Below, one piece after another: positions 13,101-22,893 of a DNA stretch of 64,000 bases (positions are counted from its first letter, which is position 1; the number at the start of each line of letters is the position of its first letter). The DNA is from Opisthocomus hoazin (taxonomy: Eukaryota > Chordata > Aves > Opisthocomiformes > Opisthocomidae). The DNA is taken from assembly GCF_030867145.1 (NCBI RefSeq), contig NC_134441.1, forward strand, positions 4,900,992 to 4,964,991, in the 5' to 3' direction. The notes under the pieces were generated by a model. That model was not told the origin of the DNA and did no database searches. It was given only the letters and a program-made list of their open reading frames with translations. The translations under genes were made by a program, and so were the position numbers.

Positions 13101-15566
13101 ATCACCCACATGAGAATTCTTAATTTTACCATATTTTCAACTTGACAGTAAAATGGGAAATATGGTAGAATTAAGAAATATTGTAGAATTGTCCTCCCTT
13201 CACAAATCACACCACACACACTTTCTGGGGGGAGGAAGTCTACAACTCACAACTGTTTTTATGAATGGTATTTTTCTCCAAACTTCTTTGAATTTTGGCC
13301 ATGTTCTCAGACTGTATGAACTGATACACGCTGACTTTAATTACAAGTTTTTCAATAACCAATGTACTGTTTAAACAACAGTAGCTAAACGTGTGGAGGA
13401 AAAGGGGTCTCATTTGTTTATTCACTCTATGACTTCACTTGGGTGGGTGGGGGAGATATCAAGGACAATACATAAATTATATACAAATATGCATTTTAAA
13501 TTTATAAAAATACTCCAAGTTAGTAGGTCTTAAGGCTTCTGAGCCATGGTGAATTTGAATATATGAAGAAATATCACTTCTACAATAAAGTCTACCGTTA
13601 ACCAAAAGAAAAAAAAAATAATAAAAAGAGAGAGAAGAAAAGAAAGCTGTTCAAATTCCCATAATGGTAATTATTAAGCAGATTTTTTCACGACAGAGCT
13701 AGATGGGTTCCTGCCTAAAGTGGGATTTCTTCCTTTTGTCAATATATAATGGCGCCTTATAATAATTAAAATATAGGAAGCATCTAGAATTCCCAGAGCA
13801 AGCAGGCAAGATTCTTTTTTGTTTTTGTGAACCAAACAAAGCATAGGTTCTGTTACCAGTTTTAGTCCCAGGTCTTCTGACCTTCAATTCAAGTGCTGAG
13901 GGATCTTTGAATGAAAGGCCCTAAACATGCACAAACGACATACAGAACAAAATGAGTAAGTGTCTAAGCTCATTAGCCTGAAAAGGTTCACTGAAAAGCT
14001 TATATAATGGCAGAAAATGTACCTATAACACCAGAGCATTGTGGAGCAGCTGAACATCTGAAAGCAGCACTAAGCCTACATGGAGCTGATTGGTTGCATT
14101 TGTTTTGTTCACGGAGCACAGATTATCAAACATTTCCTCTCATACCTTGTGCTCACCACCTTCAGTAATCACATTGATTTTGCTAAGCCTTTACGTGCTG
14201 ATCCAGCAGTAAGATCTACGTGGGCAGATCCAACACAGGCTCACAGTGCACTCACCTCTTGTTGCTTCTATCCTACAGCAGAATAACATGCCCACAGAGT
14301 AAATTAACATACTAACAGAATACGAAAAGGAAATATTAAAATACAGAAGCAGCATAGATTGCAATTTCTGAAGTAAGGATTGAGTTCGGCGCTAGGCACA
14401 TCACAACTTTAAGACAACATAATTGTTATTTAATACTAACAGCCCTGAATAATTTGCTAAAATGCCTATTTGACTCAGGTGAACACTGTTGTAAATTGCC
14501 ATCCCTATCACAAGATGTAGTGTTACCGTAACATAATCACAGTGTTATGAAATGGCCATAGTTTGTCCTTCTTAATACAATTCCCATTGAGTTACCAGAG
14601 ATCTACCAACCATTTCGTTGTCAGTTTAACTTCATTGTAAACCACGAAGGTAACAGTTAATGATCAAAGCAATTTATTCACTTCTTCAACTACAGCATCC
14701 TTAATAATTACAAACAAATGACAGGACACATTGAAGTAGCTGTTGAAAACGAGGGAAAAGCATCTGCCAAGTCAGTATGAGAGCCTACATAAAAACTACC
14801 GATGTGCCTTACTAGTGTTATCCTAGGAACAAAGGGATGCAGCAGAGCAGCTGACAGAGATGCCGGATATAGAGGAAAATAGCTCACGTCAGTGGTATTG
14901 ACTCAGCCACTGAATAAACTCATTCCCACAGTCATGCTCCTCCCCCCTCCCTGCTGTATCCCCATCTTAGCTGTTAACACCAGCCACCAAATAAACTCCG
15001 TTTAACCACGAAACAAACCTGCTCCCGCCGAGCCACGGCGCTAGCTCGTTCCTCCGGCTGCGCTCGCCGTGGCCGATTCACCTCAGCTCCTGTGAGGAGC
15101 GGCCCGGCGCCGAACCCCGCCGCGCCGCGGGCGCTCACCCCACTTTTAGCGCGCAGCCCCCTCCGCTTCCCCAGCCCCGCAGCCCGCTGCCCGCGCTGCC
15201 CCCGGCCCCGCCGCCACCCCGCCATCCCGACCCCGACGCCGTTCCCCGCCCGGCAGCGCCGCCGAAGCGCTGCCCCCCGCGCGCCCCCTCAGGCCTCACC
15301 ACCCGCCTCTCCCTCACAGCTCCCCCCCCGCCGCGGACGCCGCCGATTCGCCCCCGGCGGCTCGCGCGGCCCCTTCCTCCGCCAATCGCGGCCCAGACAA
15401 GGGGGAGAGGGGGTCGCGGCCCTGACGGCCCCCCGGCCCCCGCCCCGTTCGCTTCCACACGCCAACGGCGGCCGCACTCACTGTTGAGGCCCGGCTCGGT
15501 GTGCGTCCCCTCCGCCGGCGGGTTGTTGTTGTTGTTGTGCTGCGGAGGCTCCTGAGGGCTGGACAT
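4143..15566 (-). CDS. BNIP3L: BNIP3L/NIX mitophagy receptor, complete 6-exon coding region
   Basis: Coding exons 15482-15566, 10011-10197, 8231-8303, 6316-6419, 5373-5522 and 4143-4191 join in phase with GT-AG introns to 648 bases, giving 215 residues and a stop. The product matches NIX, a tail-anchored mitochondrial outer-membrane receptor that recruits LC3/GABARAP for mitophagy in hypoxia and red-cell maturation. Visible features are a poly-Asn tract at residues 11-15, a WVEL LC3-interacting motif at 31-34 preceded by Ser29-Ser30, and Ser-rich and acidic segments. The conserved block around 131-153 includes DWVSDW. A membrane segment spans about 184-204, with His193 and small-residue spacing Ala196/Gly200/Gly204 typical of BNIP3-family dimerisation. 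The C-terminal tail is short. The protein is four residues shorter than human NIX (219), with the difference in the N-terminal part. The start has G at -3. The closest alternative, BNIP3, is less likely because the central Ser-rich segment and tail fit NIX. Confidence 0.97.
4192..5372 (-). other. BNIP3L: BNIP3L intron 5
   Basis: A GT-AG intron of 1.2 kb. It is AT-rich, with nothing else recognised. Confidence 0.93.
5373..5522 (-). CDS. BNIP3L: BNIP3L coding exon 5, most of the membrane segment
   Basis: The acceptor is TTTCAG and the donor is GG|GTAAGT. The exon encodes the FHFRHPKR block, a short basic region and most of the hydrophobic tail anchor with His193, up to two bases of codon 200. 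Confidence 0.97.
5523..6315 (-). other. BNIP3L: BNIP3L intron 4
   Basis: A GT-AG intron of 0.8 kb carrying a MIR relic at about 5938-6058. Confidence 0.93.
5938..6058 (-). repeat. MIR SINE relic
   Basis: The plus strand reads ATTTTACATAGAAAG..., then GGTACAGAGAA and GGAGACTTGCTCAA, and ends in AAACCCAGCTCC. This is the reverse complement of the MIR body: the ATTTTACAGATGAGGAAACTGAGG, GGCACAGAGAGG and GACTTGCCCAAGG landmarks occur in the right order. It is an old, diverged, non-autonomous element. Confidence 0.6.
6316..6419 (-). CDS. BNIP3L: BNIP3L coding exon 4
   Basis: The acceptor is TTTACAG and the donor is CCCAA|GTGAGT. The exon encodes an acidic stretch ([15 protein letters not shown]) and the conserved [15 protein letters not shown] block, roughly residues 116-149, plus two bases of codon 150. 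Confidence 0.96.
6420..8230 (-). other. BNIP3L: BNIP3L intron 3
   Basis: A GT-AG intron of 1.8 kb, AT-rich, with no gene or clear repeat seen. Confidence 0.92.
8231..8303 (-). CDS. BNIP3L: BNIP3L coding exon 3
   Basis: The acceptor is TTTAG and the donor is CAG|GTATTT. The exon encodes the SPSPQEDGQ segment through Gln115 and ends in phase 0. Confidence 0.95.
8304..10010 (-). other. BNIP3L: BNIP3L intron 2
   Basis: A GT-AG intron of 1.7 kb, AT-rich, with a short A-rich tract near 9075. Nothing else was recognised. Confidence 0.92.
10011..10197 (-). CDS. BNIP3L: BNIP3L coding exon 2
   Basis: The acceptor is CAACAG and the donor is AG|GTAAAG. The exon completes Ser29, then carries the WVEL LC3-interacting motif, an Asn/Gly-rich stretch and the conserved [20 protein letters not shown] segment, ending in codon 91. 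Confidence 0.96.
11020..11030. repeat. C11 homopolymer
   Basis: Eleven consecutive C on the plus strand, so a G11 run in the BNIP3L pre-mRNA, inside intron 1. Confidence 0.9.
13602..13647. repeat. purine-rich low-complexity tract
   Basis: A run of A/G, interrupted by two T (AAAAGAAAA, then GAGAGAGAAGAAAAG), in BNIP3L intron 1. Confidence 0.75.
15482..15566 (-). CDS. BNIP3L: BNIP3L coding exon 1
   Basis: It encodes residues 1-28 and the first base of codon 29. It starts at the ATG at 15564-15566 and ends at a GTGAGT donor. Five consecutive AAC codons make the Asn tract. The frame stays open upstream to another ATG at 15768-15770, so this start is chosen by homology (MSS...) rather than by an upstream stop. 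Confidence 0.95.
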
Positions 15567-15666
15567 GGCGGCGCAGGAGCGGCGACTGAGGAAGCCGCTG
15601 GGGCTGGGACAACAACAACAAACCTGGACTCCGCTCCCTGGCCCCGGCCGCTCCGCCTCCTCGCAC

Positions 15667-15677
15667 TGCGCAGGCGC
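15667..15677. promoter_or_regulatory. NRF1-like site 1 (TGCGCAGGCGC)
   Basis: It matches the GCGCAnGCGC nuclear respiratory factor 1 consensus, about 100 bp upstream of the BNIP3L ATG. Binding is inferred. Confidence 0.5.
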
Positions 15678-15706
15678 CGATCGGCCCGCTTCCCGCCCTC
15701 TGCCAC

Positions 15707-15717
15707 TGCGCACGCGC
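15707..15717. promoter_or_regulatory. NRF1-like site 2 (TGCGCACGCGC)
   Basis: A second NRF1-type motif 40 bp from the first. Its reverse strand also contains GCGTG, a hypoxia-response core. Confidence 0.5.
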
Positions 15718-15767
15718 CTCCCGCCCCGCGGCGCGTGTCGTGCACCATGGCGCTCAGCGCGCTCGCG

Positions 15768-15772
15768 CACGT
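15768..15772 (-). promoter_or_regulatory. candidate hypoxia-response element core ACGTG
   Basis: GGGACGTGCGCG on the gene strand contains the HIF core RCGTG about 200 bp upstream of the BNIP3L ATG. It fits the known hypoxic induction of NIX. The site itself is inferred. Confidence 0.4.
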
Positions 15773-15787
15773 CCCGCCGCCGCCGCC

Positions 15788-15797
15788 GCGCCTGCGC
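15788..15797. promoter_or_regulatory. NRF1-like site 3 (GCGCCTGCGC)
   Basis: A third NRF1-type motif, on the opposite strand to the first two, about 225 bp upstream of the ATG. Confidence 0.4.
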
Positions 15798-16249
15798 CGA
15801 GGGCGGGCGGGCTCTGAGGGGAGAGGCGGGGGCGGGCTGCTCGCAAACCCCGAATCACCGGGAAGCGCGGGCTGGAGGTGCTCGGCCCTCCCACACGGGA
15901 GCCATCGGACGTCCTTGATCCTGTTCCGCTGCCAGAGGGGACGAGATCGGCCTTCGCAGCTCCGTGCTGTCGGACCCATAGCGCGGTACCCGTCGAGCCT
16001 CCCGCTCTAGGGGTGTTTCCACAGGAGAGACTGCAGCGAGGCCTCCTCCCGAGGCGCAGCGGGTGTGAGGTAACCTGTCAGGCCTGCATGGCACAACGGT
16101 GCGAGTCTCCAAACGCTTCTTTCCCCTCTCATCAGTCTTGCTTTTGACTCAGATAATTTTAAGCCGACTAGTAGGTCCATGAAATATAATTAAGACACTG
16201 AAGGAACTAATTCTTTTTAAGATTAAAAGTAATACCTATCAGAAGACCT

Positions 16250-16559
16250 TCTTGCTCTCTGCAACTACTTGAAAGGAGGTTGTAGTGAGGCAGGGGTTGG
16301 TCTCCCAAGTAACCAGCGATAGGACCAGAGGCAATGGCCTCAAGTTGCATCAGGGGAGGTTTAGATTGGACATTAGGAAAAATTTCTTTACTGAAAGAGT
16401 GGTCAGGCATTGGACCAGGCTGCCCAGGGAGGTGGTGGAGTCCCCATCCCTGGAGGGGCTCAAAAAACATGTAGATGTGGCACTTCAGGACACCGTGGTC
16501 ATGGGTTGACTTAATGATCTTAGTGGTCTTTTCCAACCTTAATGATTGTATGATTCTAA
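16250..16559 (+). mobile_element. CR1 LINE 3' fragment
   Basis: This is a non-LTR retroposon remnant in sense orientation on the plus strand. Landmarks in order are CTGCAACTACTTGAAAGGAGGTTG, GGTCAGGCATTGGACCAGGCTGCCC, GGTGGTGGAGTCCCCATCCCTGG, and a TTTTCCAACCTTAATGATT...ATGATTCT end with the short terminal repeats typical of CR1. Only a heavily 5'-truncated 3' end remains, so it is inactive. An internal deletion after the CACTTCAGGACA block is likely. Confidence 0.93.
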
Positions 16560-18039
16560 GAAATTACAGTGTTTAGCAGACAAACTAACCTCGTGCATGG
16601 CAGTAATGGCAGACAGTTAAGGTAGAGAATGTAACCAAGTTGGACTTGTTCTTAACTGGGACAAAAAAGTATAGCTATAAAGTGAAATTATTAGTGTGTG
16701 TCACAGTTTCCTTTCAATATGAAAATGCAGAGGCAACCTCAGGTTATTTATGCACATACTGCTGTACTGCGAATGGGAGTAACACTGAGTTTCCAGGGAA
16801 GAGACTTTGAAATGCTGTGAGATGCAGACGCGAACATCTACCTTACCCTGCTGAGGCTTCTTCAGTTGTACCATGAGTAGCTTCTGTACCAATGACCTAT
16901 TCTAAGTTGCTTTCATGAAATGATCATATATAGAAAATAAGGTTCTTGTAAATTATTAATATCAAGATAGAAGTCCATTTTATCTTGAAAATCAAGCAAG
17001 TCAGTTCCTCAAGGCAGAGCAAGTTTTCATAGATACTTAGTATGGCGGGTAGCGGAAACTTTACCAGGCTTCTTCTTCTAATCTCCTTTTTCACTGATGT
17101 TCTCAAACAAAAAGAACCAGCGAGACCAACTTCCTCACATATGATGGCTTAATTTGCCTTCACAGCTTGAGAAATCAACTTTACTAACTTCATTCCATTT
17201 GACATCGCTTAAACTTCAAGGTTGAATTTGAGGCCTAGTCTTTTTGGTGGAACTTTGTAACTTAAGTCCCACTGTGCACATATATATAAGCATTTTGCTT
17301 CCAAACAGCAGTAAATGAGCCTTTCACATCATAAATCTCCCCCATCAGCAGCCACAAGAATATAAAATGTGTTTTTTTAAATTATTATATCCGCAGTAGG
17401 AGTTCAGTAACAGTAATACCATCAGAGACTGAACAAGTCATGCAGATACATTCCCATTAGTGATCTTTTGTTACCTCTCCATTACACATGCAAAGAAATC
17501 ACTTTTTTTTTCTGTTTGTGTCAGAACTATTTCATGCTAGAGGAAAAAAAGACCGTACATACAACTGTCACAATTGTCCCATACTAGAATATCGGTTTGA
17601 AGTGTTTTTCATCTTCTATTCATCTATGCTGTGTTGACAAGCATCCAGATACTGAAGTGTGGACATTTGAAATCCGCCTTTCATAACGTTGACCTTTCTT
17701 ATCAAATTGTCTGCATACCCTGCATGACTGTACTGAACTTCTAATCTCGTGGAAAATCTGGATGTCCCTTGGATATGACTGGAACAGAATTATCTACATG
17801 TAATAAAAAGAAAGCAGTAATTTAAACAGTTTAATAAAACAGGAGTTTGTGGGTAGAAGGGCTGCAGATACCTTCTAGATAGGAATCGGAACAGTGAGCT
17901 ACTCATGATTTCGCATAGAAAACCTGCCTAGGTAACCTTATCCTACTTTGCAACCCTAACAATCTCAGGCTAGCATCATGAGTACTCGTCATCTCTATCA
18001 TTCAGGAAGCATTTGCTGTAATACTTGTGGCATGAATAT

Positions 18040-18178
18040 TTATCAGTAAAGTGGGACTATTAAAATTTCTGAGTCAGAAATAAATTGATTAAGATTATAG
18101 CGTGAGTCAATGCAGAGCCAGAAATAGCATTCACAAGTCCTGACTTTCAGCCCTGTGCTCTAACCACTACACAGGTTC
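18040..18178 (-). repeat. MIR SINE relic with tRNA-like head
   Basis: Read on the minus strand, the element begins ACCTGTGTAGTGGTTAGAG and continues CACAGGGCTGAAAGTCAGGA, then TTTCTGGCTCTGCATTGACT. These are the A-box-containing tRNA-derived head and the body of MIR/CORE-SINE elements. Without acceptor stem and B-box arms it is not a tRNA gene. Confidence 0.7.
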
Positions 18179-18194
18179 CTTAAGGCAGTTGAAT

Positions 18195-18255
18195 GCTGTA
18201 ATTAATGTTTGTAAAGTAATTTGAATCGTTGGATGGAAAATGCTATGACAATAGC
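18195..18255 (+). repeat. MIR/CORE-SINE-like 3' tail
   Basis: TTAATGTTTGTAAAGTAATTTGAATC, then GGATGGAAAATGCTAT, resembles the TGTAAAGCGCTTTGAGATCC...GGATGAAAGGCGCTAT tail of amniote MIR-type SINEs. It abuts a second relic in the opposite orientation. Confidence 0.45.
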
Positions 18256-20199
18256 AAGGTTGGAGGCACAGAAAACCACGTTAATAGAAGAGAAACAATG
18301 GCCATCAACTCCTGGGAAAGGCCTTTTGTACTGAAGTGCAACAAAAAGGTTTTTCTTCTAGAAAGCTATAGAAAGCCTTTAAGTTGATTGAAATCAGACA
18401 AGTAACAAGCCACCCAGTTTATCTCAAAGAGCTGGATCAAGCTAATCCCACTGTCTTATTCTCATGGTTCCAAAGTCTTCTCACTGTTTGAAGCAATTTA
18501 AATAGAGAATGATCTAAAGTCTTAAACATGCTGCAATTACTTTTATTTTCCTCATTTAGTACGCCTATCCTCCAAATCTGAAAAAAAAGCTAACCTCTTG
18601 CTAAGATGGATGCCGCCCCAGCATCCAGCAAACACAAAGGCTGTCTTCTCCCTGCACACCTCGGTGGGTTTCTTTATACTGCAGGTAGCGATGATGTGTC
18701 CTGGAAATGTTATTATTGCATTTTATATTTAGCAACAACTGATCAAACATACAGTCCTTGCAGGCAACTGGCGATTGAGAGGATGACTTCGAGGGACAGT
18801 CACAACATCTTAACCTTGATCCCTTTCTTTTTTGAAGCACCCATCTCTCGCTGGTGACATTTTGCCTTCTAGTGGAGAGCACCGACAGAGAAAAACCGGC
18901 ATCCGACAAAACTGCAAGTGCCGTTTTCTTGTGAAACAATAGGTGAGTTGCTTGCAAAAGGTTGCAATTATTAAAATTCAAGGGTAGATTGTGTAGCGAA
19001 ATGGAATTCACACTGTTTTACTCTCTCAGCTGTTCCACAGTAGAAAGAAATGCTTAGTTTTTATTCTAGCCACTATCGCTTTCTTCCATCACTCATTTTT
19101 ACAGGCCCTAACTTTTCTATACCAGTTTAAATGTTTGCTAAGAGCAAACATATGCACATCACTCAAGACACCTGTAGCCCTTACACAGCAACCTCACTTC
19201 CAGCACAGCTCTCCCAGCCCTGATTCAAAATGCCAGTCCTTCAGTTTACAACACCCGATTACACGGGAAAAGGGAAAATGCAAAAGGAAACATCTCCTTT
19301 TGTTCTGTTAGTCAGAAGTGTATGTTGTGACTGGGAGACTATACACCTTCTCTATAGCCTGAGATGAAGAGACACCGGTGCACAGGAAGTTACTTCCTAA
19401 CTATGTCGTGCGTAAGAACACCCAATTCCAGAGCTGCCAATAAAAAAAACAATACAAAAATCTTAGTATTCCACCATCCAACAGTCCCTCTCTCGGAGAG
19501 GGGAAAGTACAGGTTTCTGCTCATCAATAGTAGCTGAGCTTTTTCCAGAATAAAAGAATATGTAATAAGTGTTGGAGTAGGAGTTGCAGTCCTGCCTCAA
19601 CAGAACAGTGAGGGCAAGTACCTGCACATTCAACAGGTTGTGAAGGCAGCAGCTGCTTCTCAGCAGGAGAATGGTGAAGTGATTTCAGCCACAGACCTTG
19701 CCTACACCTCAACATTGTACCAGTCAGATAATCAATTTACACTGACCACTAATTCTTGACAATAGTATCACTGCAGTTCAGAGTATGGTGGTAATTTTGC
19801 AGATACTAACCACATAAGTGGTAGTTGTTGGCATTTAGGTAGCATCACTGGCTTCAAGACACACCACTAGGGAACAGAACTCCTTTTCTGTGTTTAGTCC
19901 GGTATTCAAGGGGAACTGAGAACTTGCATTGGTTTCCCTGGGCACTGCAAGAGACTGTGAGAATGGAGCAGCTGCTTTTCTGTAACTGTGCGTGCAGGTG
20001 GCAGGCAGAATCACCCCAACACCCACCCTGCCTGGGGTAAGGCCCAGAAACCACACCACAGAAGCTAGCAGAAAGGGGAACCACTCCACATCCAGCAGCG
20101 AGGAGATCAGTAATTCCAAAAATACCTGTACACAGAGAAAAGTACAGGGACAGGAGAGAGGATAAAAAGCAACCTGACAAAATGTATTCTATGCATACT

Positions 20200-20205
20200 T
20201 TTATT
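20200..20205 (-). terminator. PPP2R2A: candidate distal poly(A) signal of PPP2R2A
   Basis: The minus strand reads TTTATTAATAAAAG, with a TGTGT-containing stretch further downstream. It is an alternative to the cluster near 22.2 kb. Confidence 0.35.
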
Positions 20206-21750
20206 AATAAAATATAAGATTTACAGCATACGTCAATGGACAGTGTGCTTAGAGAATTATCTAGTTGGATATTATGACACCAAAGTCAGTAGGTGGTTTT
20301 GGTGAGGATAAATTCAACCTCAGATGACATGCCAGGAATCACCGCTACTGACAAAACCAAAAACCTTGCCCAAGACTAGCTTTAACCCCCCCCCCCAGTT
20401 CCATCCCAACATGCCCAGCTGAGGTCCAAGAGGCAGTTGCGCTTGAATGTAGTATTGCTAGAAGGCTGCACTTTGTTCTACTTGAAATCTACCTGTTCGG
20501 TTCTGCGTCATCTTCACATCCTCACTTCCTTGTGTGTTTGTGCTAAGCAACTTCTCAGGTATTCAGTGCATCGTCATTCAAGATATACAAATACACACAC
20601 GAGCAGCAGTCTCTATACCATGACCCTCGGTCTTTCCCAAATGGCAGTCATTAACCCTACGCCGTTCTTCACAAAATGGAGATGAATTGTACCAGCTCTG
20701 ATGCAAAAGCAGCATCCAATTACCTCTTTGCCCTTGTGATAAGAATAAACCTTGGCCCCGATCCTGTGAACACCTATACACATGATTAACATTACTCAAC
20801 AAGCTGTTTCCTTAACTATTAGTAAGTGTAGTCACTTGAGTAAAATTAGTCACATGCTATGTAAGTAGGAGTAGGGCCTACTAGTTTATTCACCCACTGG
20901 AAAACAGTTGTTGTCCCTGGGGCAGTTAAATTTTTTACAAGGCTAACAGGTGAAAAAAAAAAAGGTAAAATCCTTACAAAGGCTCATGGTCAGGCATGCA
21001 TGTTACAGGACAAATACTGTATTTAAGAGAACCAGATCTAATAAATAATAGAGTCTTTACATTTTCAAACCACTGCACAAGGATTTAAAAGAAATTAAAA
21101 GTATGGTTGCAATAGTAGTCTTGTTAACAATCTCTAACCAAGCCATAATTTTACAGCAGAAACAGTATCTTAGTTGATCAAATAATAGAGGCATTATAAT
21201 AACTACCTATAACTAAGCCACAGAAATCATTTAAATACAGGTAACTGAAAAGTGAAAATTCTCCCCGTCAGGGTGAGTTCACTACGACTTTAAATTTCAT
21301 TCTGAACATTTCTGTGAAGAAAAAGTAAACCTAAAAGCACAATGAGCAAAAATATCTGGAGGTAAAAACTCATGAGCCTGATAAAGCATCAATATCTAGT
21401 TCATCTTTGGATAAGCCTTATTTGCTGAAGAGTTTAAATCTCTCAAATAACTATGAACACTTATTTCATGCAGCTTCTGTACTCCACGTGTTTTCTGATC
21501 GTTGCACCATTGAACATTTCTGTAAGTGCAGTAACTTTGCAAAGCCAAAAGCCAGAAGAAACACTTGCATGGAAAAACTACATTTCCACTCAGTTACTGA
21601 TAGCCATAAAATACAGAAAATAGAGCATCTCAGAATGCAGTATAGTAATTATCTATGTAATCACTCAGTATTTTGTACTACATAACATCATACTGCCAGA
21701 CAAGAATTCAGACAACTTTTTAAAAAGCCACAGGGGACTTCGTACTCTAA

Positions 21751-21793
21751 ACAAGGCATTAAAGGTATTGTATCCTAAAACAAGGCATTAAAG
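21751..21793. repeat. short direct repeat, two copies 29 bp apart
   Basis: ACAAGGCATTAAAG occurs at 21751-21764 and again at 21780-21793. Confidence 0.7.
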
Positions 21794-22193
21794 AAACCAG
21801 GACGAAACTCAACATTAAAACGTTAGTCCTATAAAACAGATTTTAAAACCTGAAAATTCTATTCTCGTTCCAATTTAAGCTATAAAAAGAGCCTTCAAGG
21901 ATACTGGAACAGTGAGTGACCTGCTCAGATTATGGCAAAATCTGACAGCAGTTGATGGTTTTGAAGTGGAACTGGTCAACACATACTACAGCTGGTATTC
22001 TTGTCATTCATGAATGAATGCAGATACTTGTGAAATCCCTCCCTCTCTTCATTCCCATGAAAAATAATTAATACTGGTTAAAATCATTACAAAAAACATC
22101 ATTTTATTTTCATGCATCTAAGGTAAAACACAGAGTATTTGTATAAAGAGGTAGATTAAAAAAAAGAAAACAGATTCTCCATTCTTTGTCACT

Positions 22194-22199
22194 TTTATT
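22194..22199 (-). terminator. PPP2R2A: candidate proximal poly(A) signal of PPP2R2A
   Basis: An AATAAA on the minus strand, followed 24 bases on by a U-rich stretch (TGTTTTCTTTTTTTT) that fits a downstream element. Other AATAAA copies lie nearby. Confidence 0.45.
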
Positions 22200-22893
22200 C
22201 AGTAGTTTGTTTGTTTTTTTCCTTATTTTCTCTTTTTTTTCAGTGCCAGACATGGCAAGGAGTGATTACAGTCGACTGTTTATTAAAACATTTGTTGCAA
22301 CACAGACCCCCTTTACCACTGACCCCAAACGGACCCATTTCATGTGCTTTATTTTGTCTTTTTTCTATACACCACCACCAAGGCTAGGTGGAGGGGGATG
22401 AAAGGGAAGGGGGAGTCCAGGAGGCCAGAAGGAGGAGGAATGCTACAAGCCACAGCAAGAATGAGCTGTATTTAATAAAAAAAGGGGGCCACGAATGATA
22501 CAGTAATGAGGTTACACAATTAAATCCCATAGCATGATTGAAGGCTTTCCCTGTGTTTGACGTCATCACAATGGAAGGCATAAAAAGTGGAGTAAACCGA
22601 TGTTGATACAGTCCAATCTAGTCCATTAGGCAAGATGGTGCAAGTAGTCATTTAAATTAAAAAGTGCCCTATCCTCACCTAAATGGCTAGCAGACATGGA
22701 GAAAAACGCAGTGACAGATCAACAGAGCTTTCTCCATGTAGCTATAAGAGTGTGTTGTCATATGGCACGTTTTTAAACACTGGAAAGGGGTGCCATAATG
22801 GACCTCTCATTCTCTTTCATTTACAAGTACAAATGCTAGATTCAACTATTTCAACTATGCAGGAAGTGGACTCTTCAGTTAGGAATGCCAACC

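Larger units (their letters stand above)
10198..15481 (-). other. BNIP3L: BNIP3L intron 1
   Basis: A GT-AG intron of 5.3 kb. The 5' end of the intron lies in the CpG island and the rest is AT-rich. It holds a C11 run at 11020-11030 (G11 in the transcript) and a purine-rich tract at about 13602-13647. No independent gene is supported. Confidence 0.93.
15020..16075 (-). promoter_or_regulatory. BNIP3L: CpG-island promoter of BNIP3L
   Basis: Dense CpG and high GC surround coding exon 1, in sharp contrast to the AT-rich flanks. There is no TATA box at a sensible distance, as is usual for CpG-island promoters. Just upstream of the start codon are three NRF1-like motifs and several RCGTG hypoxia-response cores. 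BNIP3L is a known HIF target. The transcription start is not determinable here but probably lies at 15.6-15.9 kb. Confidence 0.85.
16560..20199. other. intergenic spacer between BNIP3L and PPP2R2A
   Basis: AT-rich sequence with no recognised gene. Two MIR-like relics lie near 18.04-18.26 kb. A 136-codon open frame at 18601-19011 (minus) has no recognisable domain and is treated as chance. Confidence 0.8.
20200..22893 (-). other. PPP2R2A: PPP2R2A 3' UTR, end uncertain
   Basis: Non-coding sequence after the stop codon. AATAAA signals on the minus strand occur at 22348-22353, 22279-22284, 22194-22199 and 22103-22108, and far downstream at 20200-20205. That implies 3' UTRs of about 0.55-0.8 kb or 2.7 kb. 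A 14-base direct repeat lies at 21751-21793. Nothing coding was recognised. Confidence 0.6.

Noticed and set aside
15135-15979. Several long overlapping open frames in the BNIP3L CpG island
   Set aside because: Composition artefacts, apart from the short stretch that is BNIP3L exon 1.
18150-18178. tRNA-like A-box sequence (minus strand)
   Set aside because: It is the tRNA-derived head of a MIR SINE. No cloverleaf can be folded and no B box is present at the right distance.
18601-19011. 136-codon open frame on the minus strand in the spacer
   Set aside because: No recognisable domain. The plus strand is also partly open there. Nothing supports transcription. Conservation analysis could overturn this.
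22558-22565. TGACGTCA in the PPP2R2A 3' UTR
   Set aside because: A full CRE octamer is expected about once per 64 kb by chance, and this copy is not in a promoter.
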